A DNA stretch of 64,000 nucleotides from Caballeronia pedi (GTDB lineage: Bacteria; Pseudomonadota; Gammaproteobacteria; Burkholderiales; Burkholderiaceae), in NCBI RefSeq assembly GCF_001544915.2, contig NZ_FCOE02000008.1, forward strand, positions 186,001-250,000. The letters run 5' to 3'. Below the pieces are notes generated by a model. That model saw nothing but the letters and a program-made list of their open reading frames with translations, was not told the DNA's origin and ran no database searches. Positions 9,699 through 19,259 of the stretch are shown here, one piece after another (position 1 is the first letter of the stretch; each line of letters begins with the position of its first letter). Position numbers and translations under genes: made by a program.

Positions 9699-9732
9699 AA
9701 ACGCCGCGCGTTCTCGCGAACGCGCGGCGTTT
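9699..9732 (-). terminator. Terminator-like hairpin after the first TonB receptor
   Basis: A 14-bp stem, aaacgccgcgcgtt (9699-9712) with aacgcgcggcgttt (9719-9732), around a 6-nt loop, 24 nt beyond the receptor stop. On the minus strand the stem ends in TTT and is followed by a short T-rich tail (gcattt). Confidence 0.75.
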
Positions 9733-9755
9733 TCAATCGCTTCGACTCGGACGAA

Positions 9756-11963
9756 TCAGAAATCCGTCGTCATCGACAACAGCACCGTGCGCGGCGCGCC
9801 CTGCGTCAGATAACCACCGATCGTCGATGACCAGTACGACTTGTTCGCCACGTTCAGCACGCTCGCGCGGAACGTCGTCGGCTTGCCGAACAGCACGGTC
9901 GCATAACGCGCGCCGAGGTCGAAGCGATCCCATGCGGGAATCGACAGCGTGTTCGTCACGTTCAGATACTGCGAGCCCGTGTGGATCCAGCGCGCCGTCA
10001 GCGTGAGGCCGTTGAGCACCGGCACATCGTATTCCGCGTTGACGTTGAACATCATCGTCGGCACGCCGATCGGCTTGTTACCGTCCGTCGAGCCCGTGCC
10101 CGTGTCGTACTGCGTCGCGTGGATGTACGTCGCGCCCGCGATCAGGCGCACGCCGTGCACCGGCTCGCCGTAGATCGACGCTTCCAGCCCGCGATTACGC
10201 TGCGTGCCGTCCGCGACGAAGATGTTCGAGCTGTTGACGAAAGTCAGCGGCTTCTCGATCTGGAACGCCGCGAACGACGCGCCGTACTGGCCGTTGTCGT
10301 ACTTCGCGCCGACTTCCCATTGCTTCGACTTCGCGGGCGGCAACTGCTCGCCGAAGTTCGCCGCGGTGTTGGGCGCCGTATCGCCGATCGTCAGCGCTTC
10401 GCTGTGATTCGCGAACAGCGCGACGTTCTGCATCGGCTTGACGACGAGACCGAAGACCGGCGTCGTGATCGAATCGTTGTAGGCCTGCGTCTGGACGCCG
10501 GCGTAGCTGTAGCCATTGGTCAGCAGTTCCTGATGGCGCGCGCCGATGGTGAACAGCACGCGATCGTTCAGGAAGCCGAGCGTGTCGGAGATCGACACGC
10601 TGCGCATCAGGTTGAGCGTCACCGTCTGCGGATCGGAGAGATTGCCGCCCGTCAGGATGGTCGCCGGATACGGCACTTGCGGCGTGTCGTAGATGCTGGT
10701 CGGGAACGAGCTGCTGAAGGTGAACGCCGACTTCGAATCGACACGCACGATCGACGCGCCCGCCGTCACGAAGTGTGACACCGGCCCAGTGTTGAAGTGG
10801 CCGCGCACGCCCGCTTCGGCGGAAGTGCCGTCTTCCTTGTGCGGTACGCCGAGGCGCGTCGCGGTGGTCGTGCCGTTGGCCTGGATGCTCGGCGACGAAT
10901 ACTCGCCGTGCTCGTCGGTGTGGCGCGCGCCGCCCGTGATGTAGGCCGTCCAGCCCGGCAGGAAATCATACTCGGCGCGCAGGATGCCGACGGTATCCTC
11001 GATCGAGCTGAAGCTCCAGGTCTGACCGTAGTTGTACGTCGCCGAAGGCGGCTCCGGAATGAAGTTAGCGAAGTCGTTGACGGTCGGACGGCCGCCGTTG
11101 ATGCGCTGGCGCTGATACAGGAAATCGGCGTAGAGACGCAGCTTGTCGCCGCGCCAGTCGAGCGAGACGGCCGTGGTGTTGTCGCGGCGATGTTCGCCGT
11201 CGACGCTCGATTCGCCGTCGTGATTCGCCTGATTCACGCGGATGCCGAACTGCCCTTCGCTGCCGAAGCGCCGGCCGATATCGATATGCGCGCCGATCTC
11301 GCCCGATGCCGAGCCTTCGAGCGTCACGCGCGTGAGCGGCTTGTCGTCGGCGCGCTTGAGTTGCAGGTTCAGGCCGCCGCCCACCGCCGAGCCGTTGGGC
11401 GACGCGCCGTTCAGAAACGCATTCGCGCCCTTGAACAGATCGACGCGCTCGAGCGCGTCGGTCGCGACGAGCTGGCGCGGCGTGATGCCGTACAGGCCGT
11501 TGAGCGAGACATCGTCGCCCTGCAACTGGAAGCCGCGGATGACGTAGGTTTCCGCGAAATTGCCGAAAGCGTACGCAGTCCGAACCGACGGATCGTTCGC
11601 GAGGACATCGGCGAGGGTGCGCGCCTGCTGGTCTTCGATCAGCTTCGACGTGTACGTCGTCATGCTGAACGGCACGTCGAGCATCTTCTGCTGGCCGAGC
11701 ACGCCGAAATCGGCGCCGCGCGCGACCTGGCCACCCGCGAAGGTCGGCGCGAGGTCGCCGGGCAAGGCATCCTTCGACGCCTGAACCTTGACGGCCGGCA
11801 ACGCGCTTTCCTGCGGCGCGGCCGCGCTGGTGTTGCCGGAGTCGGTCGATTGCGCGTGGGCGGACAGGGAGAAGACCATCGCGACGGCAACGGCGATAAC
11901 GGCGCGATGAGACAGCGCCTGCGCAGGCGCGGCCTGCGAGCGGGACGAACGGGAAGCGGACAT
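9756..11963 (-). CDS. TonB-dependent siderophore receptor, copy 1
   Basis: Outer-membrane gated channel for a ferric siderophore, energised by TonB. With the ATG at 11963 the product is 735 aa and starts with a signal peptide ending in SLSAHA-QS. A plug domain follows (VPFSMTTYTSKLIEDQ, VIRGFQ, VDLFKGANAFLNG), then a 22-strand barrel closing with an aromatic C-terminus (TTDF). The longer frame to 12122 is rejected since it would start with TTG inside the Fur-like site. Plug motifs resemble ferrichrome/ferrioxamine-type receptors, but the ligand is unknown. The PepSY membrane gene is upstream on the same strand. Confidence 0.92.
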   Translation of the reverse strand: MSASRSSRSQAAPAQALSHRAVIAVAVAMVFSLSAHAQSTDSGNTSAAAPQESALPAVKVQASKDALPGDLAPTFAGGQVARGADFGVLGQQKMLDVPFSMTTYTSKLIEDQQARTLADVLANDPSVRTAYAFGNFAETYVIRGFQLQGDDVSLNGLYGITPRQLVATDALERVDLFKGANAFLNGASPNGSAVGGGLNLQLKRADDKPLTRVTLEGSASGEIGAHIDIGRRFGSEGQFGIRVNQANHDGESSVDGEHRRDNTTAVSLDWRGDKLRLYADFLYQRQRINGGRPTVNDFANFIPEPPSATYNYGQTWSFSSIEDTVGILRAEYDFLPGWTAYITGGARHTDEHGEYSSPSIQANGTTTATRLGVPHKEDGTSAEAGVRGHFNTGPVSHFVTAGASIVRVDSKSAFTFSSSFPTSIYDTPQVPYPATILTGGNLSDPQTVTLNLMRSVSISDTLGFLNDRVLFTIGARHQELLTNGYSYAGVQTQAYNDSITTPVFGLVVKPMQNVALFANHSEALTIGDTAPNTAANFGEQLPPAKSKQWEVGAKYDNGQYGASFAAFQIEKPLTFVNSSNIFVADGTQRNRGLEASIYGEPVHGVRLIAGATYIHATQYDTGTGSTDGNKPIGVPTMMFNVNAEYDVPVLNGLTLTARWIHTGSQYLNVTNTLSIPAWDRFDLGARYATVLFGKPTTFRASVLNVANKSYWSSTIGGYLTQGAPRTVLLSMTTDF

Positions 11964-12100
11964 GGATACGGAAACTACGAGGTTGGTCGGTCTTCCGTCC
12001 CGGGGCGTGACTGGAATCCGGGCGGCATTGTTCTGAGTCGCAAGACCGGTCGCGGCTAGCGCGGGACGGGCGAGACTAGTTATGCGCGGATTATAAGTGA

Positions 12101-12119
12101 AATAAGAGTCGTTATCATT
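12101..12119. promoter_or_regulatory. Fur-box-like site upstream of receptor 1
   Basis: On the minus strand aatgataacgactcttatt matches the 19-bp Fur consensus at 11 positions. A TATAAT (minus strand, 12090-12095) lies just downstream. Together they fit an iron-repressed promoter with a leader of about 120 nt. Confidence 0.55.
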
Positions 12120-12217
12120 CAAGAAGCAAAGGATTTGCGCGAACGCAACATCCCACCCCTTCAGGGTGTTCCTGTCGAGCTTTATTCGAGCGAATTACGC
12201 ACGATTCGCCGGTGTCG

Positions 12218-13441
12218 TCAAGACGTCACCGAGCCGCTGCGCGCAGTGCGCGCGTTCGCCGCGGCTGCCGAATGGCGTCGCGCCGCGCGCTTTCTGAACC
12301 AGATGATAAGGCCGGTCGCGCTCAGAATCGCGACCGCGACGCCCACCGCGCTCACGAGAATGCGCCCGCCCAGCCCGACGATGCGTCCCGAATGCAGCGG
12401 AAACTGCGCCTGCATGAAGATGTCGCCGGCCGAGCCGCGGCCCGGAATCGACGAGCCCGCGAGCGCGCCGGTCTGGCCGTTGTAGTAGAGCCAGGCGTTG
12501 CCGAGACCCATGTCGCCGTGGTCGCGGCCGGGCGCGAAGAAGCCGACGCCGTACGCCTTGAACATCGGCGCGAAATAGAGCGCGCCCATCGGCTCGGTGA
12601 GGTTTTCGCGCTTCGCGTCGCGGGCGGCGGCTGCGAGAATCTGCTCGCGCGTGGCGAGCGGCTTTCCCGGCGGGCCGGCGCGCACGAGTTCGGCGTTGTC
12701 TAGAAACGAGGGCGAGAGCTTCGAGAAGATCGAGACAACCGGGCGCATCACGGGTTCGGCGAGATTCATCGAGATCGACGTGAGCGCCATCACGAGCAGC
12801 AAGCCCCAGATCCACACGCCGCCCGAGCGATGCAAATCGAACGTGAGCGCGTAGCCGCCGCGCTTCACGCGAAACGCGAACGACTTGCGCCACGCCTTCA
12901 CGCTCGGGAACGACAGAATCAGCGCGATGCCGCTATCGAAAAACCACAGCATGCCGACGATGCCGATCAGCCACGTGCCGATATCGAAGCCGCCGACGAT
13001 CGGCAGATGCAGCGTGTAGTGCAGCTTGTAGAGAAACGGCATCAGGTCGATGCGCGCGAGCGACAGCGCGCCCCACATGCGCTGCGCCTGAACCTGCCCC
13101 GTCGCGGGATCGACGGCGATCTGGTTGTAGGCGACATCGTACGGCGCGTTGGTCGCCGGGTTGGTGCGCGGCATCACCATCATCTGCGCGGTGTGTCCCG
13201 GCTCGAAGCCGAGCGGCATATACGTCACTTCGACGCGCGGATCGGCCGCCTCGACGCGTCGCGCGAGTTCGAGCGGCGGCAGCGCGGGGCCGTCGGTGCG
13301 CGCGTGGAAGAACGCCGGATTGAGGATCTCGTCGATTTCGTGATCCCACGCGATGATCGCGCCGGTGAGCCCCGAGACGAACAGAAAGAGCGCGGTCGCG
13401 ACGCCGAGCCAGCGATGCAGGCGAACCAGAACCGGTCTCAT
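12218..13441 (-). CDS. PepSY-associated membrane protein, putative ferric-siderophore reductase
   Basis: A 407-aa inner-membrane protein of the PepSY_TM family (FoxB/PiuB-like), members of which are thought to reduce ferric siderophores with haem help. It begins MRPVLVRLHRWLGVATALFLFVSGL, the conserved first helix. Further helices lie near GTWLIGIVGMLWFF, WIWGLLLVMAL and ILVSAVGVAVAIL. Histidines at RLHRW, YKLHYTLH, DLHRSGG and PLHSGR are the likely haem ligands. The ATG at 13441 has GAGGG ten bases upstream; longer starts would overlap the Fur-like box. Between two TonB receptors, one divergent, which supports a siderophore-iron release role. Confidence 0.85.
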   Translation of the reverse strand: MRPVLVRLHRWLGVATALFLFVSGLTGAIIAWDHEIDEILNPAFFHARTDGPALPPLELARRVEAADPRVEVTYMPLGFEPGHTAQMMVMPRTNPATNAPYDVAYNQIAVDPATGQVQAQRMWGALSLARIDLMPFLYKLHYTLHLPIVGGFDIGTWLIGIVGMLWFFDSGIALILSFPSVKAWRKSFAFRVKRGGYALTFDLHRSGGVWIWGLLLVMALTSISMNLAEPVMRPVVSIFSKLSPSFLDNAELVRAGPPGKPLATREQILAAAARDAKRENLTEPMGALYFAPMFKAYGVGFFAPGRDHGDMGLGNAWLYYNGQTGALAGSSIPGRGSAGDIFMQAQFPLHSGRIVGLGGRILVSAVGVAVAILSATGLIIWFRKRAARRHSAAAANARTARSGSVTS

Positions 13442-13500
13442 GCCCGCGAACCCTCGGAGCGATAGTCGTGCGCGACAGCGATCATCTTTTGATGCGATGT

Positions 13501-13521
13501 AAATAGGAATTGTTCGCATTT
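13501..13521. promoter_or_regulatory. Fur-box-like site upstream of the PepSY gene
   Basis: aaataggaa-N3-ttcgcattt. One half is identical to the strong palindrome at 13650-13670. It lies 60 nt upstream of the PepSY start. Confidence 0.55.
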
Positions 13522-13649
13522 TATCGATGTTGCCCCGGGCGCACAAGGTTTTCGTAAGCTGCTTACCGATTTTTTGTCGTCAATCGGCAAAGACAATGAA
13601 GCGAAAGTCTACAAAAGCGCAAGGTTTTGAGGCAGAATGCCGTCGCTCG

Positions 13650-13670
13650 AAATGCGAACGATTCGCATTT
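13650..13670. promoter_or_regulatory. Fur-box-like perfect palindrome upstream of receptor 2
   Basis: aaatgcgaa-N3-ttcgcattt is a perfect 9-bp inverted repeat ending 30 nt before the receptor ATG. It fits the Fur-type architecture and shares its half-site with 13501-13521. Confidence 0.7.
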
Positions 13671-13700
13671 AAAAAACTATCCATCGACGACGGAAAGACC

Positions 13701-15848
13701 ATGAAATCAGCGACGCGCGGCCGCGCATTCCCGGCCACACCGGCCATGAAGCCTTCGACACTGGCGGCGCTGCTGCTCTTCGCGACAGCGCAGACCGCGA
13801 TGGCCCAAGGCACGGAAGGCACGCCGGAAGCGTCGCTGCCCGCGATTTCGGTCAGCGCGTCGCAGGACACGCTGCAGCATTTGCGCGATGACGTCGCGAG
13901 CGGCGCGCTCGGCTCGCGCACGCAACTGGAAACGCCCTTCTCGACGACCATCGTCACTGGCGAGGAGCTCGCCGACCGCCAGGCCAACAAGCTCGGCGAC
14001 GTCTTCGCGCAGGACGCGTCCGTGTCCGACAACAGCAATCCGTACAACGCGTGGGCCAGCTACATCACCGTGCGCGGCATGCAGCTCGACTGGCAGAACG
14101 GCTTCAAGATCGACGGCCAGCCGTTCAACGGCTACGGCATCACGATGCCCTACGAGCAGCTCGAAAGCGTCGAGCTGCTCAAAGGCTTGTCGGGTTTCAT
14201 GTACGGCTTCGGCGCGCCGGGCGGCGTCGTGAACTATGTGACGAAGAAGCCGCCCGCGACCGACAGGCAGATCGCGAGCGTCGATGTCGGCTATCGTTCG
14301 ACGTCCGTGTGGACGGAGCATCTCGATCTCGGCGGGCGCGTCGGGCCGGACAGCATGTTCGGCTATCGCTTCAACGCGACGCACGAGGAAGGCAAGACCT
14401 ACAACGACGGCAACGTGCGGCGCGACTCCTTCTCGCTCGCCGCCGACGCGCGCCTGACGCGCGATCTCACCGCGACCTTCGGCGCGCTGTATCAGGAGCG
14501 GCATGCGTCGGGCATCACGACGGCAATCTCGACCGCGCAATACACAGGCACCGCGCTGCCCGCGACGCTCTCCGGCGGCAGCAGCACGCTCCAGACGCCC
14601 GACCAGCATCTGAACACGAACCTGCAGATCTACACGGCCGGTCTGCACTACAACCTGAGTCCCGACTGGACCCTCTCGGCGACGTACAGCTTCAGCAAGA
14701 GCACGCGTTATCGCAATGAAGGCACGTGGTATCTGCTCGATCAGGCCGGCGACTACAACGACTATCGCTTCGAAGGCAAGGAAGGGCATCAGCTCAACAC
14801 GTTCCAGGTGATGGCAGAAGGTCTCGTGAAGACCGGCCCGCTCAGGCATCAGCTCGTGTTCGGCGCGGCGTACCAGAAGCAGACCAGCGACAACGGCGCG
14901 AACCCGTTCTTTGGGCAGATCGGCACGGGCAATCTCTATGAGCCGAACGTAAACCGCTACGACAGTCAGGGCTTCTACACCTACCGCGCCGCCGACGTTA
15001 CGCAAAAGGCGCTCTTCGCGAGCGACACGATCGCGCTCACCGAGCGCTGGTCCGTGCTCGGCGGCGTGCGCTACACGAACTACGAACAGCACGGCTACGG
15101 CCTCGACGGCAGCACAGCGTCGACCTATTCGCAGAACGGCGTTCTCACGCCGACCGTCGCGCTGATGTACAAGCTCACGCCCGGCACGACGCTCTATGCC
15201 AGCTATGTCGAATCACTGGAGGCGGGCAACGTCGTCGGCGACACGTATGCGAATGCCGGCCAGTTGCTCAAGCCGCTGCGCAGCAAGCAATACGAGGTCG
15301 GCGTGAAGAGCCAGAACTCGCGCTGGAGCGCGACGGCCGCGCTGTTCCGCATCGAGCGCGGCGCGCAATATGCGAACAGCGACAATGTGTTCGTCGAGGA
15401 CGGCGAGTCCATTTTCCAGGGCGCCGAAGCGGGCTTGGACGTGCGCCTCGGCAACAACTGGACGGTCGGCGGCGATCTGATGTGGATCGCGACGCACTAC
15501 GAAAAAGGCTCGACGAACAACGGCAATCGCGTGGCGGGCGCGCCGGGATTCGTCGCGGCGGCGCACGTGAATTACGCGGTGCCCGTCGTGCCGGGACTCT
15601 CGCTCGGCGCCGACGCGAAGTTCACCGGCAACACGAGCCTGAGTCCCTCCGGCGACATCAAGGTGCCGGGCTATCTGGTCATGAATCTCGGCGCGACTTA
15701 CACGACGCGCATCGCCGGACATAACGTCGGCTTGCGCGCGGCGATCGACAACCTGACGAATCGCCGCTACTGGGAATTCCAATATGCCGACTACATTCAG
15801 CCGGGCGAGCCGCGCACGCTGTCGCTCAACGCGCGCGTCGAATTCTGA
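13701..15848 (+). CDS. TonB-dependent siderophore receptor, copy 2
   Basis: A 715-aa outer-membrane receptor. The start at 13701 follows GGAAAG and gives a signal peptide ending in AQTAMA-QG; the open frame extends upstream through the Fur-like palindrome and is not used. The plug shows TPFSTTIVTGEELADRQ, YITVRGMQ and ESVELLKGLSGFMYG-FGAPGG. The barrel ends with the expected phenylalanine (NARVEF). Divergent from the PepSY gene, each with its own Fur-like site, so both are probably induced by iron starvation. The siderophore ligand is unknown. Confidence 0.93.
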   Translation: MKSATRGRAFPATPAMKPSTLAALLLFATAQTAMAQGTEGTPEASLPAISVSASQDTLQHLRDDVASGALGSRTQLETPFSTTIVTGEELADRQANKLGDVFAQDASVSDNSNPYNAWASYITVRGMQLDWQNGFKIDGQPFNGYGITMPYEQLESVELLKGLSGFMYGFGAPGGVVNYVTKKPPATDRQIASVDVGYRSTSVWTEHLDLGGRVGPDSMFGYRFNATHEEGKTYNDGNVRRDSFSLAADARLTRDLTATFGALYQERHASGITTAISTAQYTGTALPATLSGGSSTLQTPDQHLNTNLQIYTAGLHYNLSPDWTLSATYSFSKSTRYRNEGTWYLLDQAGDYNDYRFEGKEGHQLNTFQVMAEGLVKTGPLRHQLVFGAAYQKQTSDNGANPFFGQIGTGNLYEPNVNRYDSQGFYTYRAADVTQKALFASDTIALTERWSVLGGVRYTNYEQHGYGLDGSTASTYSQNGVLTPTVALMYKLTPGTTLYASYVESLEAGNVVGDTYANAGQLLKPLRSKQYEVGVKSQNSRWSATAALFRIERGAQYANSDNVFVEDGESIFQGAEAGLDVRLGNNWTVGGDLMWIATHYEKGSTNNGNRVAGAPGFVAAAHVNYAVPVVPGLSLGADAKFTGNTSLSPSGDIKVPGYLVMNLGATYTTRIAGHNVGLRAAIDNLTNRRYWEFQYADYIQPGEPRTLSLNARVEF

Positions 15849-16019
15849 TTCCCGGTGCGTCGACATACTTTGAAATAACTCGCACGAAACGCCCGCCCCT
15901 TATGCCACAAGGCTTTGCGGGCGGGCCGTGACATTTCATGAAATAGTTTGTGCGTGGTTTTTAACCGGGCCGATCGCCACAATGGGTTCATTCGCAACCA
16001 CCCACCAAGGCGAACCGTC

Positions 16020-16943
16020 ATGGAACTGGAACTGCTCGGAAAAATCTCGATGTATGTGATGGGCATCGTGCTCGCCGCGTCGATGATCGAAGCTGTCGTG
16101 CTGCACTTCAAGTACAAAGGCACCGAAAAGGCTTTCGACTGGCACGAGACCTGGATCTCGCTCGTCGATCTCGTCGGCCGCAAGCTGCTCGCATTCCTGC
16201 CGATCTCGCTCGCGACGCCGGTCTTCAACTTCGCGTGGGAACATCGCATCCACACGGTCACGACGAACACCGCGCTGACGATCTTCCTGCTCTTCATCGG
16301 ACAGGAGTTCTGCTACTACTGGTATCACCGCGCGTCGCACACGATCCGCTTCTTCTGGGCGAATCACGCGGTCCATCACTCGCCGAACCAGTTGACGCTG
16401 TCGTCCGCGTACCGTCTCGGCTGGCTGACCAAGATCGCCGGTTCGGCCATCTTCTTCACCCCGCTCGTGTGGTTCGGCGTGAAACCGGATGTGGTGCTCG
16501 CGGTCGTGTCGATCAACCTGCTCTACCAGTTCTGGCTGCATGCGACGTGGATTCCGAAGCTCGGCTGGCTCGAATATGTGTTCAACACGCCGTCGGCGCA
16601 CCGTGTGCACCATGCGTCGAACGAGATCTATCTCGATGCGAACTTCGGCGGCGTGCTGGTTATCTTCGACCGTCTGTTTGGCACCTACGTGGAAGAACGC
16701 GCTGACGAGCCCTGCCGCTACGGTCTGACGACGCCGGTGACTTCGCATAACCCGGTCGTCGTCGAAATGGAACACTGGGTCAGTCTCGTGAAGGACATGT
16801 TCAACGCGAAGAGCGTGTCGGATGCGGTCGGCTTCCTGCTGCGTCCTCCGGGCTGGCTGCCGAACGGCGAAGGGCAGACGACCGAAGAATTGCAAAAGCG
16901 CGCCAAGGCGATCGAACAACAACCGGCCCACGTCGGCCACTAA
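16020..16943 (+). CDS. Fatty acid hydroxylase / sterol desaturase family membrane protein
   Basis: An integral-membrane di-iron oxygenase of the FA_hydroxylase superfamily; bacterial members hydroxylate or desaturate lipids such as ornithine lipids, hopanoids or carotenoids. The 307-aa protein has three or four membrane helices and the histidine clusters HRASH (Y-W-Y-H-R-A-S-H), HAVHHSPNQ and HRVHHASN, which ligate the two irons. ATG 16020 is preceded by AAGG. A strong terminator follows. Substrate cannot be told. Monocistronic by its surroundings. Confidence 0.9.
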   Translation: MELELLGKISMYVMGIVLAASMIEAVVLHFKYKGTEKAFDWHETWISLVDLVGRKLLAFLPISLATPVFNFAWEHRIHTVTTNTALTIFLLFIGQEFCYYWYHRASHTIRFFWANHAVHHSPNQLTLSSAYRLGWLTKIAGSAIFFTPLVWFGVKPDVVLAVVSINLLYQFWLHATWIPKLGWLEYVFNTPSAHRVHHASNEIYLDANFGGVLVIFDRLFGTYVEERADEPCRYGLTTPVTSHNPVVVEMEHWVSLVKDMFNAKSVSDAVGFLLRPPGWLPNGEGQTTEELQKRAKAIEQQPAHVGH

Positions 16944-16968
16944 CGAGCGCATCGAAGCGGTACCTTCG

Positions 16969-16998
16969 AACCCCGATGACCGGCATCGGGGTTTTTTT
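16969..16998 (+). terminator. Intrinsic terminator after the hydroxylase gene
   Basis: aaccccgatg-N5-catcggggtt with seven T directly after it. It runs into the stop codon of the convergent MFS gene. Confidence 0.93.
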
Positions 16999-18685
16999 AT
17001 TTCTTGCGACGGATCGTCGCCGCCGCGACGCCCGCCGCGGCGAACGCGCACGCGGCGGACAGCAACGCGACGGCGTGCAACGCATCGGCGATGGCATCGG
17101 CTTGCGCGCGGGCGAGCGGCGTCGATGACGCGGCAGGCGGCGCCTGTACTTCGAGAGACAGCGCGCCCGGATGCGGCAGATGCAGTTGATCGAGCCGCGC
17201 CGACAACGCCGCGTCGTGCGACCACACGAACACGATGCCGAGCACCGCGATCGCCAGCAGACTCGCCACGCGCGCGACCGCGTTGTTGATCCCGGACGCG
17301 ACGCCCGCGCGCTCGCCCGGCACCGACGCCATCACGGTCGTGGTCAGCGGCGCGACCGTGATCGTCAGCCCAATCCCGAGCACGATGAGCGCGGGCAAAA
17401 AACCCGCCCAGTAGCCGCGCGCGGCGAACGGCAGCGCGAGCATCGCGAAACCGAGCCCGGCGACGCACGGCCCGGCGACGAGCAACGCCCGCGCGCCGAA
17501 GCGCCCCGTCAATCCGCCCGTGAAACGCGACAGCACGCCGATGATGAGCGGCATCGGCAGCACCGCCGCGCCGGCTTCGGTCGCGCTGTAACCGTACGCG
17601 CGAATCAGCGTGAACGGCAGGAAGAACAGCACGCCGCCGAGCCCGAAATAAAGCAGCAGCGTAACGAGATTCGCGCCGGTGAAATCGCGCGAACGGAAGA
17701 TGTCGAGCGGGATCATCGGATCGCGGGATTTCGTTTCGATCGCGATGAACGCGGCAAGCAGCGCGATGCCCGCGCCGATCATGCCCAGCACCAGCGGATC
17801 GGCGAAGCCGCGCGACGGCGCTTCCGTGAGACCGTACGTGAGCGCCGCGAGGCCCGCCGCGGTGCAGGCCGCGCCGGGCCAGTCGAGGGTTTGTGGCGCG
17901 TCGGCGTCGTGGCTGTCGGGCACGGACACCAGCGCCAGCACGATCGTCGCGGCGGCGAGCGGCAGATTGAGGAAGAAGATCGCGCGCCAGGAAAACGCAT
18001 CGACGAGCCAGCCGCCCGCCGCCGGTCCGACCGACGACGTGATCGCGCCGACGCCCGCCCACGTGCCGATCGCGCGTCCGCGTGCCTCGCCCTCGAACAC
18101 CGCGCCGATGATCGCGAGGCTGCCCGGCACCAGCAGCGCCGCGCCGACGCCCTGCAGCGCGCGCGCCGCGATCAGCCAGCGCATGCCCGGCGCGAAGCCG
18201 CACGCCGCCGACGCCACCGTGAAGATCGCGACGCCCGCGATGAACACCTTGCGCCGGCCGAGCTTGTCGCCCATCGAACCGCCGACCAGCACCAGCGCGC
18301 CGAGCAGCAGCAGATACGCGTTGACGACCCACTGCATCGCCGCGATGCTCGCGCCGAGTTCGCTCTGTATCGCGGGCAATGCGACGTTGACGACGGAGCC
18401 GTCGATGAACGCCATGCTCGAACCGAGAATCGTCGCCGCCAGCGCGAGGCGCTTGCGCCGGCACGGCTCGCCGGCCGCGACGGGTTGCGCGCGAATGACG
18501 AGTTCGTCGCACGGGCTCGCTTGCGATGCGACGGCGTGCGCGTGGGGCTGGATGTCGAGGTGTCGGCTGGCCAAGGTCGCGTCCGGATGTTCACGTAAAG
18601 GCCCAAGTAAAGGCCAATCGTCGCCGTATGTCCACGCCGGCAACGTGGTTGGCAAGCTCAAATGATAATGGTTATCATTAAGCAT
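16997..18685 (-). CDS. DHA2-type MFS exporter, Fur-box proximal
   Basis: A 14-helix major-facilitator exporter. Motif A is GSMGDKLGRRKVF; others are MAFIDGSVVNVALPAIQ, ARALQGVGAALLVPGSL and GPAAGGWLVDAFSWR. The start is doubtful. The first in-frame ATG (18685, MLNDNHYH) lies on the far side of a perfect Fur box, so the box would be inside the coding sequence, and it gives an unusually long tail of about 70 residues before the first helix. Initiation at a TTG closer to the helix is possible. The Fur box suggests siderophore or metal-related export, but the family is mostly drug exporters. Confidence 0.85.
   Translation of the reverse strand: MLNDNHYHLSLPTTLPAWTYGDDWPLLGPLREHPDATLASRHLDIQPHAHAVASQASPCDELVIRAQPVAAGEPCRRKRLALAATILGSSMAFIDGSVVNVALPAIQSELGASIAAMQWVVNAYLLLLGALVLVGGSMGDKLGRRKVFIAGVAIFTVASAACGFAPGMRWLIAARALQGVGAALLVPGSLAIIGAVFEGEARGRAIGTWAGVGAITSSVGPAAGGWLVDAFSWRAIFFLNLPLAAATIVLALVSVPDSHDADAPQTLDWPGAACTAAGLAALTYGLTEAPSRGFADPLVLGMIGAGIALLAAFIAIETKSRDPMIPLDIFRSRDFTGANLVTLLLYFGLGGVLFFLPFTLIRAYGYSATEAGAAVLPMPLIIGVLSRFTGGLTGRFGARALLVAGPCVAGLGFAMLALPFAARGYWAGFLPALIVLGIGLTITVAPLTTTVMASVPGERAGVASGINNAVARVASLLAIAVLGIVFVWSHDAALSARLDQLHLPHPGALSLEVQAPPAASSTPLARAQADAIADALHAVALLSAACAFAAAGVAAATIRRKK
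18661..18679. promoter_or_regulatory. Perfect Fur box between MFS and orfX-sodA
   Basis: aatgataatggttatcatt is a perfect palindrome (8-bp arms, 3-bp centre) and the best Fur-box match in the window. It lies 62 nt upstream of the orfX-like gene and at the very 5' end of the divergent MFS gene, so it may control both. Confidence 0.88.
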
Positions 18686-18741
18686 CCCGAGTACGCAGGC
18701 TTTCGGTCGACGCAAAGGGCGATGGAACAGGAGCCTTCGCC

Positions 18742-19227
18742 ATGCATCAGCAGATTGCAGACTTTGTATCGCCGACGTCCGACACGCCCAGCCTGTCCCT
18801 GTGGGAAACCGCGATGCGCCAGGCCGTGAAAGCCGAGCGCGACCGGCAAACCGCGCTGTCGCTCGCCGGTTACGAGCGCGCGCTGTCGATCGCGCAACGC
18901 CTGATCGACGCACCGCCCGCGGGCCGCGCCGACGATTGCCTCGCCGCGCTCGTGGTCTCGCATCACAACCTCGCCGATCTTCGCGTCGCCCAGGGTGACC
19001 CGAACGCGGCCGCCCCGCTTCTGTGCCGCGTCCATGAAACGCTGATCGCGCTGTCGCTCGACGCCGCGCGGCCCGCGTCGCTGCGGCAGGCCGCCCTGCA
19101 TCACAGCCGCGAAACGTATGTCGCCCTGATTCGCCACATCGCGCGACACGGGCCGCATCCGCTCATCAACTGCGCCATCGCCGGCGGCGACGCCGCGCTC
19201 AATGGCGCAAGTCCCGCGCGTCATTGA
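18742..19227 (+). CDS. OrfX-like protein upstream of sodA
   Basis: A 161-aa soluble, mostly helical protein with tetratricopeptide-like character ([38 protein letters not shown]). It resembles in position and size the orfX of the iron-repressed fagA-fumC-orfX-sodA operon of Pseudomonas. It sits between a Fur box and a Mn-superoxide dismutase with a 32-nt gap, so co-expression under iron limitation is likely. Molecular function is unknown. fagA and fumC are not present here. Confidence 0.75.
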   Translation: MHQQIADFVSPTSDTPSLSLWETAMRQAVKAERDRQTALSLAGYERALSIAQRLIDAPPAGRADDCLAALVVSHHNLADLRVAQGDPNAAAPLLCRVHETLIALSLDAARPASLRQAALHHSRETYVALIRHIARHGPHPLINCAIAGGDAALNGASPARH

Positions 19228-19259
19228 GCGCTTCCATCGATACGACAAGGAGATTTCCG

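Noticed and set aside
17171..18598. A long + strand frame across the MFS gene.
   Set aside because: Antisense shadow; the minus strand matches DHA2 exporters throughout.
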